Source of the DNA: Bordetella parapertussis
GTDB lineage: Bacteria > Pseudomonadota > Gammaproteobacteria > Burkholderiales > Burkholderiaceae_B
DNA length: 64,000 nt
Assembly (NCBI GenBank): GCA_945897365.1
Contig: CAMDFD010000001.1
Span: 124,001-188,000 of the forward strand
Direction of reading: 5' to 3'
Of the stretch, positions 8,228-16,790 are shown in pieces. Each line of letters begins with the position of its first letter. Within the stretch, counting starts at the first letter, position 1. The translations under genes and the position numbers were made by a program. A model generated the notes under the pieces. That model saw nothing but the letters and a program-made list of their open reading frames with translations, ran no database searches and had not been told where the DNA came from.

Positions 8228-9034
8228 ATGAATATTGATTTTATTTTGCCTGGTGGTGTGCCTGTCGATCTATTGATCTTCGCCGTGTGTGCAAGTTTGT
8301 TGGTGATCGCGACACATGTGCCGTTAGGCATGCAGGTATTGAACAGAGGTATTATTTTTATTGACTTGGCGATCGCGCAGGTTGCGGGGCTTGGCGCTTA
8401 TCTTGCTATCGCTGTGCTTGGGGAGCAAATTGATCCTGTTTGGACCCAGGCGTGTGCAATGGGGCTTGCTTTATTAGCTGCGTGGTTGTTTAGCATGACA
8501 GAAAAGTTATGGCCTCGTTATCAAGAGGCACTCATCGGTGTGGTGTTCGTGTTGTCTGCGACGGCTGTTTTGATTCTTTTAAGTAGTCATCCCCATGGTG
8601 GTAATCAACTCAATGAGTTGTTATCCGGGCAATTGTTGTGGGTGGGGCAAGAAAAGTTGATGTATTCAACGCTAGCCACCTTGATACTGTTGTTATTGAT
8701 GTATCTCTTACGACATCAACAGAAAGCATTTTATGCGCTCTTTGCCATAGCAATTACTATTTCGGTCCAGCTCGTGGGTGTTTACTTAGTGTTTGCGACC
8801 TTGATCGTTCCGAGTTTGGGTGCTGCGGCTTGTCAGGATAATCGATACAAGAAATGGTTGGCCTTCACTATTGCGCTCGCAGGCTATTTAACAGGTTTGG
8901 TGCTTTCTGCATGGCTGGATTTGCCGAGCGGACCGTTAATCGTCTGGACACTAGTGATGTCCGCACTCACCCTTGGCGTGATTGGACGACGATGCATAAA
9001 AAAACGTGCTCAACAGAGCACGCTTGATCACTGA
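8228..9034 (+). CDS. ZnuB-like metal ABC transporter permease
   Basis: 268-residue ABC-3 family integral membrane protein with about eight hydrophobic segments, e.g. near residues 15-38, 42-65, 72-90, 95-120, 140-160, 165-195, 210-230 and 232-252. Recognisable family features are RGIIFIDLAIAQVAGLGAYL near residue 41 and a late GVYLVFATLIVPSLGA segment. AAGGG precedes the ATG. No nucleotide-binding (ZnuC) gene follows: the next gene is convergent. The ATPase must be encoded elsewhere or shared. The last codons overlap a minus-strand terminator hairpin (8998-9022). Confidence 0.88.
   Translation: MNIDFILPGGVPVDLLIFAVCASLLVIATHVPLGMQVLNRGIIFIDLAIAQVAGLGAYLAIAVLGEQIDPVWTQACAMGLALLAAWLFSMTEKLWPRYQEALIGVVFVLSATAVLILLSSHPHGGNQLNELLSGQLLWVGQEKLMYSTLATLILLLLMYLLRHQQKAFYALFAIAITISVQLVGVYLVFATLIVPSLGAAACQDNRYKKWLAFTIALAGYLTGLVLSAWLDLPSGPLIVWTLVMSALTLGVIGRRCIKKRAQQSTLDH
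8998..9022 (-). terminator. gcdH: intrinsic terminator for the glutaryl-CoA dehydrogenase transcript
   Basis: CGTGCTC (9005-9011), loop AACA, GAGCACG (9016-9022). Read on the minus strand, the hairpin is followed by seven Ts (complement of the A-run 8998-9004), a textbook Rho-independent terminator located 38 bases past the gcdH stop. It lies inside the 3' coding end of the convergent permease gene. Confidence 0.75.
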
Positions 9035-9059
9035 ATTAAGCAGACCTTTTAGGAAAAAA

Positions 9060-10250
9060 TTAGAAAAAAGCCTGGATGCCTGTCTGCGCGCGACCCAAGA
9101 TGAGCGCGTGCACATCATGCGTACCTTCGTAGGTATTGACGACCTCGAGGTTGACGAGGTGACGGGCTACTCCATACTCGTCGGAAATTCCATTGCCACC
9201 CAGCATGTCGCGCGCCATACGTGCGATATCGAGTGATTTGCCGCAGGAGTTACGCTTCATGATCGAGGTGATCTCAACCGCAGCAGTACCTTCGTCTTTC
9301 ATACGACCTAGGCGCAAGCAACCTTGTAGGCCTAATGTGATTTCTGTTTGCATGTCGGCCAGTTTTTTCTGGATCAACTGGTTGGCGGCAAGTGGGCGAC
9401 CGAATTGTTTGCGGTCCATGGTGTATTGGCGCGCCATGTGCCAGCAGAACTCTGCTGCTCCGAGGGCACCCCAGGCAATACCAAAACGTGCGGAATTGAG
9501 GCAGGTAAAGGGGCCTTTGAGACCGGAGACGCTAGGCAACATTTGGTCGTCGCTGATTTCAACGTTGTCCATCACGATTTCACCCGTGATTGAGGCACGC
9601 AAACCAACCTTGCCATGAATGGCCGGTGCCGTCAGTCCCTTCATGCCTTTTTCAAGGATAAAACCGCGGATACGGCCATCGTAATCGCCGCCCACGCACT
9701 TGCCCCAGACCACAAACACATCCGCGATGGGGGAGTTGGAGATCCACATCTTGCTGCCGGTCAAGGAGTAGCCATTGGCCGTTTTAACGGCGCGTGTTTC
9801 CATGCCGGCTGGATCAGAACCATGGTTGGGTTCAGTCAGACCGAAACAGCCAATCCATTCGCCGCGGGCGAGTTTGGGCAGATATTTTTGCTTTTGCGCT
9901 TCGCTGCCGAATTCGTTGATCGGTAACATGACGAGTGACGACTGCACGCTCATCATCGAACGGTAACCGGAGTCTACGCGCTCAACTTCGCGGGCGATCA
10001 AACCGTAGCTGACGTAGTTCAAGCCAGAGCCGCCGTACTCAACAGGGATCGTGGCGCCAAGCAGTCCAAGTTCACCCATTTCAGGGAAAATCTTAACGTC
10101 TGTTTTCTCGTGACGAAAACCCTCGAGGACGCGTGGGGCCAGCTTGTCCTGACAGTAGGAGCGTGCAGCATCGCGCACCATGCGTTCCTCGTCGGTCAGC
10201 TGGCTATCCAGCAAGAGTGGGTCTTCCCAGTTGAAAGAGGCTTCAGCCAT
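9060..10250 (-). CDS. gcdH: glutaryl-CoA dehydrogenase
   Basis: FAD enzyme of the acyl-CoA dehydrogenase family that oxidises and decarboxylates glutaryl-CoA to crotonyl-CoA in lysine, tryptophan and glutarate catabolism. 396 residues, the usual length. Typical GcdH stretches are visible: SGYRSMMSVQSSLVM, the FAD-binding FGLTEPNHGSDP, and the catalytic-base region NTYEGTHDVHALILGRAQTG. The ATG at 10250 is preferred to that at 10256 because the GGAG upstream is only one base from the first ATG but seven from the second. It is transcribed alone or at the end of the minus-strand block below 12006, with a terminator at 8998-9022. An LhgO-like gene at 13740 may belong to the same C5-acid metabolism. 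Confidence 0.93.
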   Translation of the reverse strand: MAEASFNWEDPLLLDSQLTDEERMVRDAARSYCQDKLAPRVLEGFRHEKTDVKIFPEMGELGLLGATIPVEYGGSGLNYVSYGLIAREVERVDSGYRSMMSVQSSLVMLPINEFGSEAQKQKYLPKLARGEWIGCFGLTEPNHGSDPAGMETRAVKTANGYSLTGSKMWISNSPIADVFVVWGKCVGGDYDGRIRGFILEKGMKGLTAPAIHGKVGLRASITGEIVMDNVEISDDQMLPSVSGLKGPFTCLNSARFGIAWGALGAAEFCWHMARQYTMDRKQFGRPLAANQLIQKKLADMQTEITLGLQGCLRLGRMKDEGTAAVEITSIMKRNSCGKSLDIARMARDMLGGNGISDEYGVARHLVNLEVVNTYEGTHDVHALILGRAQTGIQAFF

Positions 10251-10317
10251 TGTCATGCTCCAAATTAAAAACTATTCAAAATTGTACAAAATGCTGACTC
10301 AGGTACATCCGAAAACC

Positions 10318-12006
10318 TTAGGCTTTCTGGGCAGCGGCTCTGAGCTTGGCAATGGTTGTCGTTGGGGTGATGGCCTCGGGATCAATCAATAAATGCAAAA
10401 TCGCGGGCTGGCCGCTCGCGACCGCGCGCTCATAGGCGGGGCCGAACTCTTCGGTTTTCTCGATCCGCTCGCCGTGACCGCCAAAGGCGCGCGCATAAGC
10501 AGCAAAGTCGGGATTTTTAAGGTGCGTCGCAGAAATGCGGCCAGGGTAATGTTTTTCCTGGTGCATTCGGATGGTGCCGAACATGCCGTTATCGATAATC
10601 ACCACGATGATGGGCAAGTTGTACTGGACAGCCGTGGCGAACTCTTGACCGTGCATCATGAAACAACCGTCACCGGCAAAGCACACGACCAGTTTGTCGG
10701 GTGAGAAGCGCTTGGCGCCAACCGCAGCAGGCAAACCATATCCCATCGAGCCCGAAGTAGGCGCGAGTTGGGTGCCGAATTGTGTAAAGCGGTGGAAACG
10801 GTGCAGCCAAGTTGCGAAGTTACCGGCACCGTTGGTCATGATGGCATCAGCGGGTAAATGCGCCTCGAGATATTCCATCACGCCGCCCATTTGCACGGCA
10901 CCGGGCGTTTTGATGGGGGCTGGATCGCTCCAGGCGAGGTAGCTTTTGTGCATAGCCTCGGTACTCGCTGCCCAGGGTGTTGCCGCAGGCGTTGGGAGCG
11001 CGGCCAATTCGGCGGCAAAGGCAATCGGTGAAGCATTGATCGCGATCGAAGCGCGGTAGACCCGACCGAGTTCGCCACTGTCAGGGTGCACATGTACAAG
11101 CGCTTGCTTGGGCACGGGAATATCGAAAAGCGTATAGGCCTGGCTTGGCATTTCAGACATGCGACCACCGACAAGCAGCACCAGATCCGCGTCTTGTACG
11201 CGCTTGAGCAAGTCGGGATTCAGACCGATGCCGACATCACCGATGAAACAGGGATGGTTCGCAGGGAAAAGCATTTGGCGACGAAACGACACCGCCACCG
11301 GCAGCTTAAAGCGCTCGGCGAACGCAGCGAACTGTGCGACGGCCTGTGCGCTCCAGCGTGCGCCACCCAAAATCGCGACGGGTGCTTTCGCTTTGGACAG
11401 GCGTTCTGCCAAGGCAGCCATTTGACCGGCGGCAGGTGCGGAGTCGATGGCTTCGTAGTGCGGAGCATCGGCGACCGTGGCCATTTCAACCAACATGTCC
11501 TCGGGCAAGGCAATGACCACGGGACCAGGGCGTCCTGAGGTCGCAACATGGAAGGCACGCGACAAGATCTCGGGGATCCGCGCCGCATCGTCAATCTCGG
11601 TGGCCCATTTGGCGGCCTGTCCAAAGACCGCGCGATAGTCCATTTCCTGAAAGGCTTCGCGTTCACGCATGCCGCGTTCGATTTGTCCGACAAAGACAAT
11701 CACCGGGGTGGAGTCTTGCTTGGCGATGTGAATACCTGCCAAGGCATTAGAAGCACCGGGCCCTCGAGTGACCATGCAAATGCCGGGGGTGCCCGTGAGT
11801 TTGCCATAGGCGTCAGCCATCATGGCGGCCCCGCCTTCCTGTCGACAAACCGTGACCTCGATGCTGACATCCACCAAGGCGTCGAGTACGGCAAGAAAGC
11901 TTTCGCCAGGTACGCAAAATACGTGCTTGACGCCATGGCTGACGAGTTGACCGACGAGAATCTGACCGCCGGTGCGAGGCTTGCTGGGGGAGGGTGCTTG
12001 GCTCAT
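10318..12006 (-). CDS. thiamine-diphosphate enzyme, acetolactate-synthase-like
   Basis: 562-residue three-domain ThDP enzyme. The N-terminal PYR domain carries the activating glutamate in CRQEGGAAMMADAYGK (near residue 57). A central Rossmann-like domain follows. The C-terminal PP domain shows the cofactor motif GDGCFMMHG with DN about 28 residues on (IIVVIIDNGMFG). It is acetolactate-synthase-like, but no ilvN regulatory subunit or ilvC gene adjoins, so a catabolic role (glyoxylate carboligase, oxalyl-CoA- or benzoylformate-type decarboxylation) is as likely as branched-chain synthesis. It is followed 61 bases downstream by gcdH and preceded by the AidB-like gene. Substrate not assignable from sequence. 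Confidence 0.85.
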   Translation of the reverse strand: MSQAPSPSKPRTGGQILVGQLVSHGVKHVFCVPGESFLAVLDALVDVSIEVTVCRQEGGAAMMADAYGKLTGTPGICMVTRGPGASNALAGIHIAKQDSTPVIVFVGQIERGMREREAFQEMDYRAVFGQAAKWATEIDDAARIPEILSRAFHVATSGRPGPVVIALPEDMLVEMATVADAPHYEAIDSAPAAGQMAALAERLSKAKAPVAILGGARWSAQAVAQFAAFAERFKLPVAVSFRRQMLFPANHPCFIGDVGIGLNPDLLKRVQDADLVLLVGGRMSEMPSQAYTLFDIPVPKQALVHVHPDSGELGRVYRASIAINASPIAFAAELAALPTPAATPWAASTEAMHKSYLAWSDPAPIKTPGAVQMGGVMEYLEAHLPADAIMTNGAGNFATWLHRFHRFTQFGTQLAPTSGSMGYGLPAAVGAKRFSPDKLVVCFAGDGCFMMHGQEFATAVQYNLPIIVVIIDNGMFGTIRMHQEKHYPGRISATHLKNPDFAAYARAFGGHGERIEKTEEFGPAYERAVASGQPAILHLLIDPEAITPTTTIAKLRAAAQKA

Positions 12007-12053
12007 TTTTCTTGTCTTCTTTTTAGAGAAAAGGGATAAGTGTAATCATAGGG

Positions 12054-13721
12054 TTAAATCGAGGCGGATAACCAGTCGACCAGACGTGCGTCCGCTAAAA
12101 GTGGATCGGCGATCGGGTCACGTGCAGCGAGACGATGCTGCAAGACAAGGTCGGCAAGAAGGCTGCGGATGGGCATCTTGGCCTGTTTGGCCTCCCAGCG
12201 CATACCCGCCATGGTGACGACGTTGTAGAGGGAGGTGGCGACTTGTCTTGCTTGTTCGGAGTTGTTTGAGTCGCTGGCTGTCGCGGCGAAGGCAAAGGCA
12301 CGCTCGATGCGTTCGGCTTGCAGAGCGGCCAAGGAATTGCTGACGGATGCGCCTTCGGCAAGTAATGTCTCTACATGCAAGCGTAAGGCTGGGAGTGAAT
12401 CCTCGCGCTGAATGGCTCTAAGTACGTCGAGTGCGACGATATTGCTCGTCCCTTCCCAGATAGACCCAAGATGTGCATCGCGCAAGATCCGTGGATCACT
12501 CCATTCCTCGATATAGCCGCAACCACCTCTGACTTCCATGGCATCGCCCGCGACTTTACGGGCATCGCGACAGGCGCGAAACTTGATCAGTGGCGTCATG
12601 ATGCGCATGAGTGGACGCTTTGAGGCGTCCTCGTCCGCCGCCGCCAGCGCTCGCGCAGTTTGGTAAACCATGGTGCGGGCTTGCTCGGTCAGCATGGCCA
12701 TTTTGCTCAGTTGGCGTTGCATCAAGGGCATCTGGTCGAGTCGCTTGCCAAACGCCTGGCGATGCTTGGCGACGTAGAGGGCCTCAGTCAAGGCGCGTCT
12801 CATGAGTCCCGCGGCGCGCACACCATTGGAGAGCCGCGAGTTGTTGATCATGTCCGACATCTGCTTGAAACCCTGACCGCGTTCACCCACGAGCCAGGCA
12901 AAGGCACCTTCGAGTCGAATTTCACCGCTCGCCATTGAGCGCGTACCGAGTTTGTTTTTCAAACGCAAAATGCGATAGCTGTTCCGCGAGCCATCAGGCT
13001 TCGTGCGCGGCAACAGAAACAAGGACACGCCTTTGAGTCCGTCAACGGCCTCGGAGCGTGCTAACACCATGGCGAAACTCGCATCGGGATTTGAACAAAA
13101 CCATTTGTCACCAGAGAGCTGCCACTGACCATCCGAGCCCAAGGCGGCCTCGGTCGCTGTCGCGCTCACATCCGAGCCCGCACCTTGTTCGGTCATGAAC
13201 ATGGCGCCTTGATGAAGGGCGTCAAAATCTTGCGTCGTGACCATGGGAAGCACACGCTCGACCAACGCGGGATCACCAAACTTGCGTAAGGTCCGGGCGA
13301 GCGAATCGGTCATGCTCACGGGACAACACAAGCCGAACTCTGCCTGCACAAATAAATAGGTCAATGCATATTTAGCCGCGGGCGGCATGGGCGAGGGCCA
13401 GCCAAGCACGCCACTCCGGTGCGACATCGCCGCGAGTCCGAATTCGCTGTAGGCAAAGCGCTCAAGCTCGACATACGCGGGATGCTTGTCGACTTGATTG
13501 GTATCGATCCCTGCGCGCGTGCGCACGGAGAGCGTGGGGGGGTGTTTATCTGCGACGCCGGCGAGATCGTCGAGCAAGGCGCCTGCCAAGCCTCCAAGTC
13601 GCTCTAGATGCGGCAACAAATGCGCATGTAAATCATTAGGTAGGTAGCAGGCCAGGAGGTCACGTCCCGCGTCCGCTGCAAAAAGATTCAGTCCGTGAGC
13701 GTCTGGAACGGGGTGTGACAT
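12054..13721 (-). CDS. AidB-like acyl-CoA dehydrogenase
   Basis: 555-residue acyl-CoA dehydrogenase of the long AidB type, with an N-terminal extension of about 60 residues and an extra C-terminal helical domain compared with ordinary 380-residue enzymes. FAD-contact motif MTEQGAGSDVSATATEA lies near residue 178, and the dehydrogenase segment with Glu in SIWEGTSNIVALDVLRA near residue 417. E. coli AidB binds DNA and is linked to the alkylation response. Here the setting among acyl-CoA enzymes suggests a metabolic role, but neither can be excluded. It lies 47 bases ahead of the TPP enzyme and 18 bases after the FAD oxidoreductase gene, consistent with one transcript. GAGAGA precedes the ATG. 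Confidence 0.87.
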   Translation of the reverse strand: MSHPVPDAHGLNLFAADAGRDLLACYLPNDLHAHLLPHLERLGGLAGALLDDLAGVADKHPPTLSVRTRAGIDTNQVDKHPAYVELERFAYSEFGLAAMSHRSGVLGWPSPMPPAAKYALTYLFVQAEFGLCCPVSMTDSLARTLRKFGDPALVERVLPMVTTQDFDALHQGAMFMTEQGAGSDVSATATEAALGSDGQWQLSGDKWFCSNPDASFAMVLARSEAVDGLKGVSLFLLPRTKPDGSRNSYRILRLKNKLGTRSMASGEIRLEGAFAWLVGERGQGFKQMSDMINNSRLSNGVRAAGLMRRALTEALYVAKHRQAFGKRLDQMPLMQRQLSKMAMLTEQARTMVYQTARALAAADEDASKRPLMRIMTPLIKFRACRDARKVAGDAMEVRGGCGYIEEWSDPRILRDAHLGSIWEGTSNIVALDVLRAIQREDSLPALRLHVETLLAEGASVSNSLAALQAERIERAFAFAATASDSNNSEQARQVATSLYNVVTMAGMRWEAKQAKMPIRSLLADLVLQHRLAARDPIADPLLADARLVDWLSASI

Positions 13722-13739
13722 GTTGAGTGTCTCTCTGGC

Positions 13740-14849
13740 TTAGGGATGGAGGCGGGCGAGGGTTTCCTCTGCGATCGCGAGGCTAGAGGTGAGTCCTGGC
13801 GATTCGATACCAAAGAGGTTAACCAGGCCAGGGATACCATGGGTGGCTTGACCCACAATCATAAAGTCGGCGGCAGGCTCGTGTGGTCCGGAGACTTTAG
13901 GTCGAATACCGGTGTAACCGGGCGACAACGAGCCATCTTTCATGCCTGGCCAGTAACTCCGAACCGCTTCATAAAAACCATCGCAGCGGCTAGGGTCGAT
14001 GTCGTAATCCACGCGGTCAATCCACTCCGTATCAGGGCCGAATTTGGCCTGACCTCCGAGATCGAGTGTGAGATGAACCCCAAGACCCGCATGGTGCGGT
14101 GTAGGATAAATCAGGCGCGTAAAGGGCGCGCGACTCTGCAAGGTAAAGTAACTGCCTTTGCACAAATACTCGTTAGGAATAGAGGCTGGAGGGATGCCTT
14201 CGATGCGACGCGCGAGGGTAGGCGCATGCAAGCCCGAGGCGTTAATCAGTACGTTGCAAGACAGGCTCATGGCCTCTGCGCCCCCAAACTGAAGCTCAAA
14301 TCCGCCACCTTCGCGGACCCGTCCAGTCGCGAGGGGCGTATGAAAAACGCATTGCGCTCCGGCGTTTTCGGCGTCACCTTGATAGGCGAGCATCAAACCA
14401 TGGCTGTCAATGATGCCCGTGGACGGCGACAGTAACGCAGCGGTACAAAAGAGCGCCGGCTCGAGTGCCATCGCTTGTTGCGCTGTCAACAACTCCATAT
14501 CCTCGACCCCGTTGACACGGGCTTTCTGCAAAATGTCGGTGAGCTTAGGAATCTCTTCTTGGCTGGTTGCGACAATCAGTTTGCCAATCTTTTTATGCGC
14601 AACACCTTTTTCAGCACAATAGGCATAAAGCATGTGCCTGCCTTTTACGCAGAGCTTGGCCTTAAGGCTTCCCGCAGGATAGTAAATGCCTGCATGGATG
14701 ACTTCGGAGTTGCGGGCACTGGTACCAGTGCCAATCCCTTCGGCGGCTTCGACCACCATCACTTCGCGACCTGAGAGCGCCAAGGCGCGTGCGATCGCTA
14801 ACCCAACGACACCGGCTCCAACAACGATGCAATCAATATCTGTACTCAT
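13740..14849 (-). CDS. FAD-dependent oxidoreductase, L-2-hydroxyglutarate oxidase-like
   Basis: 369-residue DAO-type flavoprotein. The N-terminal dinucleotide motif VVGAGVVGLAIARALALSG is followed by TSARNSEVIHAGIYYPAGS, where the LhgO family has a closely similar HSGIYY segment near the flavin. LhgO oxidises L-2-hydroxyglutarate to 2-oxoglutarate at the membrane, passing electrons to quinone. The close resemblance supports that or a related 2-hydroxyacid. No CsiD/GlaH glutarate hydroxylase lies beside it, but glutaryl-CoA dehydrogenase is about 3.5 kb downstream. It is 18 bases upstream of the AidB-like gene and in the same direction. Alternatives: another DAO-family amine or hydroxyacid oxidase. 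Confidence 0.84.
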   Translation of the reverse strand: MSTDIDCIVVGAGVVGLAIARALALSGREVMVVEAAEGIGTGTSARNSEVIHAGIYYPAGSLKAKLCVKGRHMLYAYCAEKGVAHKKIGKLIVATSQEEIPKLTDILQKARVNGVEDMELLTAQQAMALEPALFCTAALLSPSTGIIDSHGLMLAYQGDAENAGAQCVFHTPLATGRVREGGGFELQFGGAEAMSLSCNVLINASGLHAPTLARRIEGIPPASIPNEYLCKGSYFTLQSRAPFTRLIYPTPHHAGLGVHLTLDLGGQAKFGPDTEWIDRVDYDIDPSRCDGFYEAVRSYWPGMKDGSLSPGYTGIRPKVSGPHEPAADFMIVGQATHGIPGLVNLFGIESPGLTSSLAIAEETLARLHP

Positions 14850-14870
14850 AATGTCTCGTGATATTTTGAT

Positions 14871-15380
14871 TTATTTACGCACGTCAGCAGGCGTCAGATC
14901 ATAGCCGCCGGCGTGATAGACCAAAGGTAGCGCTTCAGTGCGCGCGCAATGTTCTACGGCACCAATAAAGATAATGTGATCGCCTTCTTCGTAGCGACGA
15001 TGGTTGGCGCATTCAAACCATGCGGCACACGGCAGATCGAGCCGAGGTGAACCATTGGGCGCACTTGTCAGAGGAATACCGTTAAAACGCTCGGCCGCAG
15101 GACCGCTCGCAAATTGTTGGGAGACCGACATTTGGTTCGAACCCAGGACATGAATCACATAGCGATCACATTGCTCTAAGGTCTTGAGCGAAGAAGAATT
15201 GCGCGACAGGCTCCAGACCACAAGAGGTGGATCGAGTGAAACGGAATTAAACGAACTCACGGTGAGACCAACCGGTGCCATGCCCTCAGCCGCAGCGGTA
15301 ATCACCGTGACACCCGTAGGAAATCTGCCGAGTGCTGCCCTGAAAAAAGTCGAATCAAAAGAAGGGGAAGTGGCGTTCAT
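14871..15380 (-). CDS. flavin reductase-like FMN-binding protein
   Basis: 169-residue member of the flavin reductase-like domain family (split-barrel, FMN binding). Characteristic stretches are ALGRFPTGVTVITA near the start, GLTVSSFNSVSLDPPLV, and the C-terminal HIIFIGAVEHC. Such proteins supply reduced FMN to two-component monooxygenases or act as small oxidoreductases. No monooxygenase component is adjacent. ATG at 15380 is chosen over TTG at 15392: it lies one base past the pdxH stop, giving tight coupling, while the TTG would overlap pdxH. Partner and substrate unknown. Confidence 0.85.
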   Translation of the reverse strand: MNATSPSFDSTFFRAALGRFPTGVTVITAAAEGMAPVGLTVSSFNSVSLDPPLVVWSLSRNSSSLKTLEQCDRYVIHVLGSNQMSVSQQFASGPAAERFNGIPLTSAPNGSPRLDLPCAAWFECANHRRYEEGDHIIFIGAVEHCARTEALPLVYHAGGYDLTPADVRK

Positions 15381-15381
15381 A

Positions 15382-16017
15382 TCAGGGAGCAATCCGTCCG
15401 ATCGACCACTGTCCCGCAGCGGTGGCTTGGTAGGTCAGGCGATCGTGCAGGCGCGAAGGGCGCCCTTGCCAAAACTCGAAATACTCGGGCTTGAGTCGAT
15501 AGCCGCCCCAGTGGGGGGGACGCGGAGGCTTTTGATCGCCGTATTGTTCTTTGAGCGCCTTTTCGGTCGCGGCAAGTTGCTCGAGCGTGACGGGGCGGCT
15601 CTGGGGAGAGGTCCAGGCACCAATCTGTGAGCCGAACGGACGTGTTTGAAAGTACTCATCGGACTCCGCGGCCGTCACTTTTTCAACAACACCTTCGATG
15701 CGGACTTCGCGCTCAAGCGGTTGCCAGAAAAAGAGCAGGCTCGCCCAGGGCTGAACGGCAAGCTCGAGACCTTTGCGAGATTCGTAGTTGGTGAAAAATA
15801 AGAAACCTTGGTCGTCCACGCCTTTGAGAAGCACGATCCTCGAGGAGGGCCGTCCCCGAGCATCTGCGGTCGCCAGCGTCATCGCAGTGGGTTCGGGAAC
15901 ATTTTGACGCAGCGCCTCGTCAAACCAGACTGAAAACTGTTCGAAAGGGGATGTTTTGGCATCCTTTTCTAACAATGTGAATTTTTCGTAGCTTTGTCGG
16001 ATATCGGCAATAGACAT
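15382..16017 (-). CDS. pdxH: pyridoxamine/pyridoxine 5'-phosphate oxidase
   Basis: FMN enzyme making pyridoxal 5'-phosphate from PNP or PMP, the last step of vitamin B6 synthesis and salvage. ATG at 16017 gives 211 residues beginning MSIADIRQSYEK, the standard PdxH length and N-terminus; the open frame extends upstream to 16056 without a family match. FMN-binding residues lie in SSRIVLLKGVDDQGFLFFTN, and the C-terminal PP-binding segment is EFWQGRPSRLHDRLTYQ with the final RIAP. It is followed one base later by the flavin reductase-like gene. Confidence 0.95.
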   Translation of the reverse strand: MSIADIRQSYEKFTLLEKDAKTSPFEQFSVWFDEALRQNVPEPTAMTLATADARGRPSSRIVLLKGVDDQGFLFFTNYESRKGLELAVQPWASLLFFWQPLEREVRIEGVVEKVTAAESDEYFQTRPFGSQIGAWTSPQSRPVTLEQLAATEKALKEQYGDQKPPRPPHWGGYRLKPEYFEFWQGRPSRLHDRLTYQATAAGQWSIGRIAP

Positions 16018-16154
16018 GATTCGGGTCCGATACGGCCCGCTGTGAGCGGTCGCCAAACATGAGTTAAGGGTTACAGAGAGTGTACCGTGACATCACTCGG
16101 GTTACTCTGATTGACCTGCTGTCAGGAAAGGGAGTGATGCCATTTTAGCTAGTG

Positions 16155-16790
16155 TTAGTTGAGTCTCTCTTTGAGTCGTGTCACGAGCGCTTTCAGCCTC
16201 GCATCGTGAATGCCCGCAACCTCAAGCGCATCGGCTGTTTGCGTGACATATTCAAGGCAAGAACCGTAAATGCCAGAGGCTCTCAAGATAATCTCGATCA
16301 GAGCGTCATCGGAAGGCTCGGGCACATAGGCCGGACCTGCACGGTCAATCACAAAAGCAAGCGCCTTGACAGCGCCTTGGGGCGTTTGGCAATCAATCCA
16401 GCTCGGGTGGTAGGCACCCGTCGACATTTCCCTTCGCCAAAGCGTTTCAAAGATCGTTAAAACTTGGTCGGCAGCGACGCGGAAAGCCATGCCATGGCAT
16501 TTACCGCCAACCTCCAGCCCAAACACCAGACCGGGTAACTCAGGCGTACCACGATTGATACGAGACCAGAGACACAGCGCACGATGATGACCGGGGAGCA
16601 AAGCGGGCCGTTGCTCGATAAAGTCGAACTCGGGTTTCCAGATGAGTGAGCCATAGCCAAACACCCAAACGTCCTGAATACCGCACCAATCTTTGAGTGC
16701 GGCTTCGCGCGATGTTTTTAGACGCTCTTCGGGCCAGCGGGTAAACGTGCTGAGAGGCGGGGCGACAGGGATGTGTGAGGATGCGCTCAG
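16155..16790 (-). CDS. ChaC-like gamma-glutamylcyclotransferase, probable CTG start
   Basis: ChaC-family enzyme predicted to split the gamma-glutamyl bond of glutathione to 5-oxoproline and Cys-Gly. The family signature VFGYGSLIWKPEF and the catalytic-glutamate segment LWRREMSTGAYHPSW are present. The first conventional start (GTG at 16664) falls inside the signature, after VWV, and would delete the first strand. The frame stays open and looks coding (ERLKTSREAALKDWCGIQDV) back to a stop at 16799. The only plausible initiator there is CTG at 16790, placed 6 bases after AAGGTGA and overlapping the MFS stop as CTGA. This gives 211 residues, a normal family length. The function call is firm; the start is an inference, and a sequencing error would be the alternative. 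Confidence 0.8.
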   Translation of the reverse strand: MSASSHIPVAPPLSTFTRWPEERLKTSREAALKDWCGIQDVWVFGYGSLIWKPEFDFIEQRPALLPGHHRALCLWSRINRGTPELPGLVFGLEVGGKCHGMAFRVAADQVLTIFETLWRREMSTGAYHPSWIDCQTPQGAVKALAFVIDRAGPAYVPEPSDDALIEIILRASGIYGSCLEYVTQTADALEVAGIHDARLKALVTRLKERLN

